NCBI GenBank assembly: GCA_013339765.2
Contig: CM023451.1
Location: forward strand, 147,880,763 to 147,944,762
Direction: 5' to 3'
DNA: 64,000 nt
Source of the DNA: Haemaphysalis longicornis
Taxonomy: Eukaryota > Arthropoda > Arachnida > Ixodida > Ixodidae
Shown here: piece by piece, positions 12,301 through 24,300 of the stretch
How positions within the stretch are numbered: the first letter of the stretch is position 1
Layout of the letters: each line of letters opens with the position of its first letter
Notes under the pieces: model-generated
The model's input: the letters and a program-made list of their open reading frames with translations, nothing else
The model's database searches: none
What the model was told of the DNA's origin: nothing
Made by a program: the position numbers and the translations under genes

Positions 12301-15300
12301 CCTTTGTGTTGTTTCACAAAAAATTTTTACAGCGCAGGCCCACGAAGGATGAAGAAAAACTTTACACCACAAGCACTGGAACATTACACCACAGCGCCCC
12401 TTCGTGTGCCTGCACTGTAAACACTTCGACAAGAACCAACAAGCCCAACCGGTTCTTAGTTGTTTCACGAATACACTAAAGCACAAGGTGCGGGCCCCTC
12501 ACCTTGGGTTGCAGAATAGGAGCCACTGTTGTGGCCATGGGTGGAGTGGCTGTGGTCGACGGCTGCGGCCACCTGGGTCCCGGAGGTGGCGGAGCTGCAG
12601 ACGGTAACCGGCACTGCGTTCGTAGAGTTGGATCCTTTCCGCCTCGTGAGGGAGGCACTTTCAGCTCTGCTCGGGAAGGAAAACGCGAAGCCCAATGAAG
12701 ACGATGGCACAGAGAGCGAGCTGCACACATTCTGTGCCAAAAGTAACACTAAGGCTTCCTGTCTCAAATAAAACTGGACAGCCAAAGTGGGGAGCATAGA
12801 GTGAAACATTGATTGATTGATTGATTGATTGATTGTAGGTGTTTAACAGCGCCGACGCATGCAGGCAATGAGGCAGCGCCGTAGTGAATGGCTCCGGATC
12901 AATTTCGACCAAATGGGGATCTTTAACGTGCGCCGAAATCTCGTACACACAGGCGTTTGTTTTTCGCCTCCATCACAAAAGCGGCCGCCGTGGCCGGGAA
13001 TCAAACCCGCGACCTCGTGCTCAGGAAGCACAGTTTTGCGCTGGGTGAACAAGCACCGCAGTCAGCAGCACGACCACACATCTGCAAACTTTTTTCCGTC
13101 AAAGAAATGAATTTGCTAGACTTAAGATATTGTGGAAATTTGGGAGACGCTTACTGCTCGAGCGCTATACAACAAATAGTCACCCAAGCTGCTTGAAATG
13201 CTAAAACTAAATAAACGTGTAAGCTGGTTACACATTATATACCTTTTATTTCCATTATTGGCAGCGCTGCCCCGTGGCCGAGTGGTTTGGAGAGCTGGGT
13301 ATGTTCTTTTGCAAGTCACAAGTTCAAATCCCTGAGGGTAGATTCTCCCCTTTTTTTTTGTAAGTTGATTTTTTCGTTTTTCGCTGATGTTTTCTATAAC
13401 GAGTTCACCATTTTCGGACCGTAATGTTCATTGCTCCATGAGCGAGCTCGTAGAACACGCGCAGACTGACTGACGCGCTAGCGGGTTCTCGTTGGTGTGC
13501 TGTTGCCATAAGCACCGAGTGCTTGCGGGCAGTGGGCACAGGCCAGAATCACCAGACCCTTGGCCTGGTGCGAACACGCTTTTTACGATACGGGCATGAG
13601 TGAAGCAAGCTCCAAGGATTGGGAAAAAGCGCATGGCATTTGAGCCTCTGTGATGATGCAGAGGGCGTTCATCCACTGCGTGCGCCTCGACTACTGATTG
13701 CTACGATTCTAAGCCATCCTTGGAGGCTTATCTTAGGTATTTTATTAGGGTTGCCACCTGGCCGGTTTTTGACCGGCCCGACCGTTTTTTTAGACAGTGG
13801 GCCGGTTGCCGGTCCATACCTAAAACCGGCCGTCATTGGCCGGTCTTTTGGCCATCGTGCCACGATTATGATCGTTTTGGCGTTTTGTAAGCGCCAATTC
13901 AGCGACTACGACAATAAATATGCGCCGACGAGCTGCGTGAAGACACGTGAGCAAAGAAAATACGTCACGTGTTTCCAGAAAATCACGGTTAGGTTTCCTT
14001 TTTAGACACTCTTAAGCACTTTCTGCGGAAATGTTGATTTCTCACTAGAAAAACGCTACAATAACCAGCATTGCATGGCGAAAAACATGTGGTGTCTGTT
14101 TCCAACACAAATTCAACCTTCTATATACTTCCCTTCCCCCCCCCCATGAGGGCCGGTTTTCTTTTGGGGGAAAGGTGGCAACCCTATATTTTATAGCCTA
14201 CAACATGACAGAAGCACGGTACGACGATTAATAAGATATCGAGAATGCCCATCCAATGATCACGTTGGATGTCAAACATGTTGGTTTTACAGAACCGGAA
14301 CCGAAACTTGTTTGAATGCTAATCTTGGACATTGTCTGATCACGGTGCACCTCCTCCCGACGTCACAGCCTTTTAGTTGGTGCAGCCACCGCAGACTGCA
14401 CATGGTAGTTTCTTTTTTCGGTCTTTATAAATAATTACCAACTATATAAATAAATAAATATATATAGTTATATTTATAATTATAAATAATTATAAATATA
14501 AAATAATTACCAAGAGCGGACAAACGACGAAAAGTGTGTTAATTTGAGCCAGTCTACGCAGTGCAAGCAAAAACGGGGAGCTTGACAAATTCACTTCAGT
14601 GTCCCTTTAAAACACAAGGCGCGGGGGTGGTCTCACCATCGTCGTGGAAAGGTTTGGTTGAGTCACTCGGGTCCTTGTACTTGGTTGCATTGTCCACCGA
14701 GTTCCTGTGACCTTTCGTGCCCTGCTCTGCGTGGCTGCTGCTGTTGACTTGCACCCTGGGAGCGTTGAGGGAATCTTAAGAGTAATGCCGACACATTACG
14801 GTGCATCATCCTTTGCAGTGGCCAAGTTCAAAATTGCACCACACCACATGGGCTTGCCAAGACACACCAGCAGGCCCCATTATTCTCACCCCAACCGCCC
14901 TCAAGCAGTGGGAGGCCGCGCTGCGCAGTTCGGACCCTGATGACCAGCGGCAGTTGGTGGACCGGGCATGCAGGACTGCCGCTGCCGCAGGATCCCTGGA
15001 CTGAGGGCTTCACCCGCTTTCAAGCACGAACCTCTTTCACTTGAATAAATGTTTCACCACCACCACCACATCATGCATCCAAGAGAAAATGGTAGCTGGT
15101 CCCAGCTGGTTTATGGTTAAATTCCCAATGGGCCCAGCTGGGACCAGCTGGGAATTTAACCATAAACCAGCTGGGACCAGCTACATTTTCAAACCGAATG
15201 GGAGCGAAGAAGTGTTGCAGAACTCACATATGATGGGCACTGGCAGTGTGCTCAGCCCTTCGATGCCATTCAAGAATGTACAAAGCCGCCATGGCAACTA

Positions 15301-18300
15301 GGCTGTGGAAAGAAGAAATAAGCAAATGTGCTGGCAGAATTAGACGCCTTCTTGGTGTGCCGTGTAGTACAGGGTGGTGCGACAGTAATTGGAACACTTT
15401 AAAAATTTTTCCTGAGCGAACCGCCACTCTGTTCATGCTCAAACTTCCCATGAAAGTCGCATTTTGTGGTCTATTTTGTTTGACACTGGGAACAATGACA
15501 GTACTTGCCTGCTTATTCTGAAAATAAATAAAAACGATTTTTGCCTATGGGAAAACGGCGGCTGATTTGGACGTGAGAGCCAGCGCAAGCTGACGTTGGA
15601 ACGACGCTGCCACCTGGGGTATGCAGAGCAAAATGCACGTTTGGGATTCATGGTAGGAAAGAGCCAATGATGTAGCAGGCGATCAGAAAATGTGAAACAG
15701 TTTTCTGATCATCTGCTAGCTCATTCCCTGGTGCATTTTCTGACCATCTGCTACACCATTTGGCTCCTTCCTACCGTGAATCCCAAGCATGCTTTTCGCT
15801 CTGCATACCCCAGGTGGCGCTGTCATTCCAACATCAACTTGCGCTGGCTGGCACGTCCAAACCAGCCGCCGTTTTCTCATAGGCGAAAATAGTTTATTTT
15901 CAGAATTAACAGGTAAGTACCGTCGTTGTTCCCGGTGTCAAACAAAATAAATCCCAAAATGCGACCTTCGTGTGAATTTTCAGCGCGACAGAGTGGTGGT
16001 TCACTCAGGAAAATTTTTAAAGTGTTACAATTATCGTCGCACCACCCTGTATGTTCACTGAAAATGGGTGCATGGAGATGCTGCATTCTCAGCCACAAAC
16101 TTGCAATACCAGATTACTACTCCACAAACGTGGAGTAGTATTTTGGTTTTGTCAAATGCAACCACATAGCATTTGTTAAAATGAAGCTGCATAAATGTAA
16201 GTTCCCTAGTGGTCCAAGAACAGCGCTATAAATACTCATAAACGTACGAAATGAGGCTGTGCTACGAGCAGCACAATATGAGTACTAAAGCTAGTTCGAA
16301 CCATCGGTTCCATTTCGCCCTCATTAGAGCCAAGAAGAAACGCCGGTCACTTTAACGTGACAAAGGCAATAAGTTGGGCTGACTGCTTGAGTTTCCGACC
16401 ATAGGCTCCCGTCAGCAGCACAATGGTTGGCTTGACAAGCCAGGGCCAAGACCAGTCAAGCAGCAAGCAACGACGTGGTACACTCGAACCTCGTTATAAT
16501 GTAACGGGATATAATGAAATAATTGGTATAATGAAGTAAATGAGATTCCCCTTGAAATCCCCATAGATATACATGGGTTTTAAACCTCATTTTGACGAAG
16601 AAAAACGGACCTCCCAATGGATATAACGAACCGAATTGGTCTACCGCAGGGGAAAAAAATCCATATTTAACGCCGACAGTATCAGTTTTCGCCGCATCGG
16701 CAGCCGCGCGGCATGGCAATTCAAAGCTCCCGCCTCCCAACAGCAGCCGCACTGCGTCACGGTTATCTCGGAGGCAGGGACCTTAGGAGGCGACGCTTTC
16801 CGTGGAGTCGCCGGCGAGCGGCCGCGCCAACCGAGCTCCTCGTTCTCCCAGCTGCATGCACAGCGATGGCCCAGCATGGTGGAGTGGGGCGCTCAATGAC
16901 ACCGGTGTCGTTGCGGACAATGAGTTGTTCTTCGATTACGTGAACGCCGACGCCTATGCGGTGACTACCGAAGAACGGACCTATGACAGCATCATGGCAG
17001 ATGTCGCCGGACTAGCGGACACAAACGGTGACGAAGACGCCATGGGCGCCGATTCCCGCTCATTCACCGTGCCTCTACGTCGTCACAGGCGGTCGACGCT
17101 GTTGACGTGCTGTGTCGTTTTTTTGGTGCTAAGGATGACGGCGAAAACGGCATGAAGGCTGTGGCCATCGCTGAAAAAGAGGTGTTTTGCTTGCGTTGTC
17201 CGAAGCAGAAGGCCATTGTAGACTTTTTTTCCCGAAGCGCTAGCGGACAATAAAATAGCGCGAGTACTGAATAAGCCAAATATTTGTCTTGTAATCAAAT
17301 TTCTTTGCATTTGAGGTCGCGTAGTGATGGGGCGAGCCGCACGGCCATCTTTTCTCCGCATGCCTAAAGGTTAAGCACCCCAATGGGCATTTGTGGCGCT
17401 AAACGGCGATAATTGATATAATGAAATAATGGATATAACGAAGTAATTAGGACTCCCCTTTGAACTTCTTTATAACGAGATTCGAGTGTATTGTGCATTT
17501 GTGAAGTTTTCCGAAAACTATGCCATACGGGAAGCTGGTACTGCAACTGCATGCCATCGTGGGAGTTACAGGAAGAGTACATGTTGCGATTGGCTTATAC
17601 AGGGTGTTTCACCTAACTTTAGCCAGTTTAAAAATATTTCGATGCACTCCTAATATGACGCAACCAAATGCATGTCACTAACTTTTCTATGTAGTTTCTC
17701 ATGCTATTTGTTGTATGTTGCTTAATTTGAGTATTGACCAATTTTAATTAGCCTACTCTCAAACCAACGAAGGTAGGCAAAACATCCTAATTACAAAGTT
17801 GCAGAGCGGTATTCAAAACGCCAGAATAAACACTTTGTCTTCCTATTCATTGGGTATTAGTGGTTTTCTGCTTATTGAAGATGCCCGCGACGTGCCGGCT
17901 CGCGCGCCTCGATTGCAGTGCTCCCAAACGTTGCCCCCGCAAACTGGCATCGGCACGCTGCCACGTTATAAAGTGATAGGGCATATGACGAACCTGTTGT
18001 GTCCGGCAGGGCAAGCGATAACCGCTGCATCTGCTTATTGCTATTGGCGATCTGTTGCGAGAGAAGCACATGGCTGGCATAAACAGCATAGCCAACGCAT
18101 ACGTTGCTGCCCTGTCGCCTTTTAAGCGGCAGTGTGCCTATCGCAGTTGGTGCGCGGAACGTTTGGGAGCACTGCAATCAAGTCGCGCATGCTGGCACGT
18201 CACTAGGTATTTTTTTGTATTTCGCGGGCATCTTCAATAAGCTGAAAAACACTAATACTTAATGGATAGAAAGACACAAACTGTTGGTTTGGACGTGTTA

Positions 18301-21300
18301 AAAACCAATCTGCAACTTTCTAATTGGGATTTTTTGCCTAGCTTCATTGGGTTTGAAAGTTAGGTAATGAAAATTGACTAATTATCTAATTAGGCAAAAC
18401 ACAAAAAGTAGCCCAAAAAACTACGCGTAAAAGTGAGCAACATGCATTTGGTTGCGTCGTCTTAGAGTGCGTCGACATATTTTTAAACTGTAGCTAAAGT
18501 TAGGTGAAACACCCGGTATATAATTCACCAGAAAACATCTGCACTGCCTCAAGCCTACCGCGCCAGTTCATCTGCTATTCCGAACAGCGCATCATCATAG
18601 CTTAGATTGACTAATGGTGCATGTTTTCTTGTTTTACAGAATGTTCCGACAACTTCTCTTAAAAAGGTCCATTCAGCATTAGTTGGTACTGGCATTGCAT
18701 TCGACCACAACATTCAGTGGTTTGTGTCAGTGTCATTAGTTTGCAAGGGACGCAATTCAGAGCATCCTCTTGGCCCTTCAGTGCAGTGCTATATTTCTCT
18801 CCCATTACACTAAACATTGTTTTTATACGAATGCTAGCAGTGTTCATGAAGCTGAATGGCAACGCTGTAGTACAGAAGCTTGTAATTGAAAAACAAGTAC
18901 TCACCAAAATGCCATCACAAGAATGAGGGCGATTATGGTTCCTTGGACAAACTTATTGCTACAGAAGGGCCTTTCCCTGTGCTTCTTGGCCCCCGAAGCA
19001 CTCCTTGAAGGGTAGGAACCACGGCTGTCCAAAAACAGAAGCAGTTTAAAGGTGTTAGCTTGGGAATAACTGCAGTTGCTTATTTGAAACCTAACACATC
19101 AGAGGTAATTCAAAGCAAGGATTAATCCTAATTTTTCTTGCCCTTTAGCTTGAATGCACGCACATGCAATGCCCCATATCTAGCCACAAGAGCACGTATA
19201 CATCAAGTGAACAAGAGAGCGAGGAAAGTTCTAATATCTCTAGCAGCGCACCTGTTGCTGCTGGAAGAAGACTTGATGCTGTCGAACCGCTTGATCTTGC
19301 TCAGCTTGAGGTTTATCCTCTCCAGTTCGTCGATGCGGGTTTCGAGGTTATCTGTCACCTTGCAGAGCTCCTTCACAGCGCCACATTCTCCATGAAAATG
19401 CGGTCCTGTAAAATAGATTAGGTGCACATTTTTACATGCAACAGCCCTTGTTTCGCCTGCTCTAAGGGAAGCACAAGAAGAAGGGAACGGCGAGTGGGTT
19501 GTTGGGGGATGGACAGAGAATTGAAGGCAGGCTGACCCTGTAACTGCCACTGAACTTAAGGGGGCATGCTGCTCTTAAAACAGCTTCTTTTAATTGCTAA
19601 GCAAACTGTGAAACTTGTCGGTCTTGCCGCCTTTTTAATTACCACTGATTTCAAAAATGTCGTTATTTTTTAGCAAGTCAATCAGTTCCCCAGATAATTA
19701 GAGATAATTAGACAAACTGAAATCTTTCCATTACTAAGAACCCTGGTGAACGCATAAGAGAAGCGGTTTTTTGATGCTCCACTTGAACTAATTTTACAGC
19801 TCATTGAACTTTTGTGGCACCAGTGGCAAGGAACCATTTCGAATGCCCATTTCAAAACAAGATAGACTAGACTATACAGAATAGACTAGACTAGACTAAA
19901 CAATAGACTAGACTGTTGTCTATTGTTCCTTCAAAAATGACTATCTAATTATCTTGGGAACTAATTGACCTGTTAAAAAATAACAACATTTTTGAAACCA
20001 GTGGTAAAAAAAGCAGCAAGACCGACTATTTCACAGAGTTAACTTAAAAATTAAAAAAAATTGTTTTAAGAGCCATGTACCCTTTCTCAAACACCGGCAT
20101 CCAGCAACAACTGCCTGTACTTCTTCACATAATTATAAAACAGGAGGGGTTTAACAGCAGGGCACTTGCAAGACAAAGCATGCAGAAACGAATTGAAAGA
20201 AATTTGAAAAATGAAGGAAGAAGAGGTGGACCTTGTTGACAAGGAGGAAGCTCTCAATGCAGTCGCCGTTGGCAAGTTGCACATCGCCACCCTCGCGCAC
20301 GGCGTCAGGAAGGATCTGCTGCACCTCCTGCGCCAGCACTCCGGTGTCCGTGGCCTCTGAAATGCCTGCCTGCTCCAGAAACTCGGGAATGTAGCGGTAC
20401 CGCACGATGCGCATGTTGGACACGTTCTTCAGCTGCTCCCTGGTGTCCAGCTGCAAGCGAGGAAATTCGCATAAACTTAGAATTCCGCTAGGCTGGCTTG
20501 GAAAAATCGGTAATGGAAGGGAACTTTTGCCTTGGTGTGTGGCCAAGCCCGGTCAGTGCATAAAATCTGCAGCTGTACCTCACTGAAATGAGGCATATTT
20601 ATTTATTTTCATTTATATGTACATACTGCAGCCCAATTGGGCTATCGCAGGAGTGGGTTGGTACACAGAATGCAAAACACTTTTCTGCACAGAATAACAC
20701 ATATAAAAATACAACACATTTAAATTCACTTATTCATAAAGTTTAGACATAATAGATAATAAGTACAGCAAGACATTGAAATTATGCAAAACTGACATAA
20801 CACAATCAATTTAAATTCTGCAAAAATTTTTCCGAAGGCAATGACCTAATTTCACCTGGTAGTAGATTCCATTTTTCAATTGTTCGCGGGAAGAAGCTGT
20901 ACTTAAATAGATTAGTTCGTGGATGAAAAGTTGCAAGGTTGAGTTTGTGGCTATTTCTAATAGATCGGGTGACAAATAGCTGTTCTGCAATGAGTAGCGT
21001 GGAGTATTCGTAAGAATATGTAAAAGTATTTGCGTTTACGGCGCTCGGACAGTGGTTGTAATTCTAGTGTGGCAAGGTGGGATGACGGCGAAAGGCTCCA
21101 ATCGAAGCGGCAGAAAATAAAACGAATGTATTTTTTCTGAACAGATTCAAGTGCGTTAATTTCAGATACTTTATAAGGGTTCGAGATGGTACAGGCGTAT
21201 TCTAAGATGGGTCGGATGAGCGTTTTATATGTTAGCAATTTCGTTTCGAGTGGAGCTTCCCGCAATGTACGGTTTAGGTAGCCTAACTTTTTTAGAGCTT

Positions 21301-24300
21301 TGTTGCATGTATGATCAATGTGCCTTGACCAAGACAAGGTAGGCGTGAAGATGACGCCCGGGTACTTATATTCATTCACCCGCTGTAAGGAAGAGCCGTC
21401 AGGCATGTGCCACAATCTAAGCTATACATGCACTGAAAAGCCTGCGACTAGTTGGTGTTATGGGCAATTTTGATTGATCAAAACTGTAAAATGATTGCTC
21501 CCCTTTCTTTTAATTAAGGTGAAATGTTCCTACACACTACTCCAGCTTTTGCATACTGCGTCGTGTCTGTGCTGTTGACCAAAGACACTGAACGTCCTTA
21601 GGTTACTTTTCAGCCTTAATGCATTGAATGTGTGCCATCTATTAGCAACCTTGAATCTCAAGGCTGATTGCTGATGGAATCAGCGCTGGTTGGTCAGAAG
21701 CAGGAAAAATGTATCTGCTATACTCACGATTATCATAACTGAAGCTTGTGTGAATTGTCTTCATTTCGACGCAAGAAAATGTCAGGAAAAGAGATAAGCA
21801 AATGGCGCTGCGAATTGCAAACGTTTCGCATGAGCACCTCAACTGCTTAGCAATTTGCCATGCCTTTACGTTGAAATTGCTAGTGTCACTTCCCCAGGAT
21901 CTTTTACGACCCTGTTGTCATTTGTCAGCAAAAAACCTCTCGACGAACCGCACATGCCTGCTTCGTCAGTTGTTGAAGTGGTTAAGGACTCCCCAGAAGT
22001 AGCTCATGATTCCTCTAAATGACGCTCACCTCGACTACGTCAGACTTTGCCCTTTCGTCAGACGGATGCATAACTCTGCCCGTCACCCTCACGTTCCCAT
22101 GCACAGTCAGGGCTTCATCGGGCTTGTCAGTGTTGATCCCAACTGGGCCCTGCAACGAGCAAGGAGCGTCACCAACAGACTCACGTTGAGTGGCTGCAAC
22201 TCATAAAGTGGCTGCCCCGTCGCATGACTGCTGCACGTACCACATGAAAGATGGACTCTGCTGCCAGCCCCTTTTGCCAGGACAGCTCCACGTCGTTCTC
22301 AAACTGACCAGGGTTTGATGCCTGTGTAGAAGCAAGTGGTTAGCAATCGGAGTGGGATGGGAGTGCAACGGGGAGAAGGGGAGGAAAGGGCGGGGGGGGT
22401 GCGTACACTGACCCGCACGATGATGCGCTCGGAGGCCTGTGAGGCGATGGTGTAGGTGGTGTCGTTGCAGTGCGCGCACAGGCTGACCACCAGGTTGAAG
22501 TAGCGCTGGTCCGGGTTGGGCTTGCCCTTCTTGCGCATGTTGTTGGACGTTGTCTCGCTGAAGTGCAGCCGCCCGATGGTGCGCTTCACTGACTGGTTGT
22601 TGCTCAGGTCCACCCTGCAGGAGTCACTGCACGCTCGTCAACGCGCACCTCGAACAGAGGAAGGGGACAAGGGAAGCTGTGCTCTTTGCCCATCCCCCAT
22701 CAGGCTTCACATGCTTTTTTCTGCCAATCTCTCAATGCCTCTTTGCCTTTTCTCCTAAGAGTTACTCCTAAGAGTTACTCCTAAGAGTTACTCCTAAGAG
22801 TTACTCATCATGGCCCTACAGTTACTTTTTTTACGACAAACGGCACTTTGGGGTAATGTACTGCGGAAATTTTAAGATGCCAGTTATGTAACTACAATGA
22901 TCATACTACTACTTTGCGTATTTGTTTAGAACCGAAATTGCCTTTTCTTGTTAGTAAAGAGTACTCACACAAGAGGGTAGAAAGGCTTTTTGCTGCGATC
23001 CGACTGGGACTGTTCAACCTTGATTGTTTGTGCTGGCGACTCCATCTAAACAGGTGAATAAAAACAAGACATACAACAGAGCTTTTATATGTGAAAGCCT
23101 TATGCCCAATTACCACAAAAACATTTAAAAAATACAAGGATACCTTACAGGGAAAAATACAGGGAAAAAAGGTTCCTGCATTTTTGCAGCCGCCCCTTTC
23201 CATAGGGGCGATTTCCCGTGCAAGCCGGGTGAACTTCCCAAGCGTTGTAGACCCACACAAGGGCCGAGCGCCAGGCCGAAAGTCGCTTTTACCTATTTTA
23301 CCGGTAGGTGCCCCGCGCCACCAAGCCACACGAATGCACATGGTGCCTTCCACAGCCACGGTGGACGCTCAACTTGCAACCGCCTGTGGCAGGACATGCC
23401 GCCAGACTCTTTCACCACCGGCAATGGCGCAACGCAGCATGATGGCCGGGGGCCCCACCAGCTGGACAAGGGTCAGGGGCCCCTTTGCAAGAGTAAAGGC
23501 AGCTTTCCAGGCGTGGATTTTCCTTTCAAGGGTCCGCACTCGACCAAGGACGCCTGTACCCATTAAAGAAACTGGTGGGTGCCCAGCGGTACCAGGATTC
23601 GAACCCAGGACCTCCCGCATACGAGGCGAGTGCTGTACCTCTGAGTCCTCGCTGCGGTACCAACAGTTTTCTTTCAATCAGGTAACCTGTTCTCATAATC
23701 CAAAATACACATCCCTAAGTAACGCTTAAAAGCTAGATAACACACCCCCAGAACAGAAGGGTGCACCCTTCTGTTCTGGCGGTGTGTATTCTAGCTTTTA
23801 GGCGTTACTTAGGGATGTGTATTTTGGATTATGAGAACAGGTTACCTGATTGAAAGAAAACTGTTGGTTAGACCTTAAAGAAATGCCATTTTGACTGAAA
23901 GTAAAAACAGAAAAACACTTGCAGAAGCCTTCTACAGCAATTATAAAATAAATGCCAGAGTATTCTTTTATGGAGAAAATTTGTTGCATCTCCTTAACAC
24001 TTTTTGCCACAGCCTTCTTGGCACAGGCAGTGACACAATAGAGTGAACACGAGGGTGTTAAGGAGGGACATTGCTCTCAAAATAAATTGTTAAGTAAACA
24101 CTGTGAAACTTGTCAGTCTTGCTGCTTTTCATCCACTGATTTCAAATATGCCATTATTTTTTTTAGTAACACAATTAGTTGCCGAGATAATTAGAGATAA
24201 CTGGTCATTTTTGGAGGAACAATAGACAAAACAGCATTAGGCATAAAACTAATTTTTATATTTTCCAACACTAGGAACCCTGGTGAGTGCAATAAGAGAA

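Noticed and set aside
22761..22806. CRISPR-like short repeats
   Set aside because: The 13-bp units are contiguous with no spacers; a simple minisatellite in an intron.
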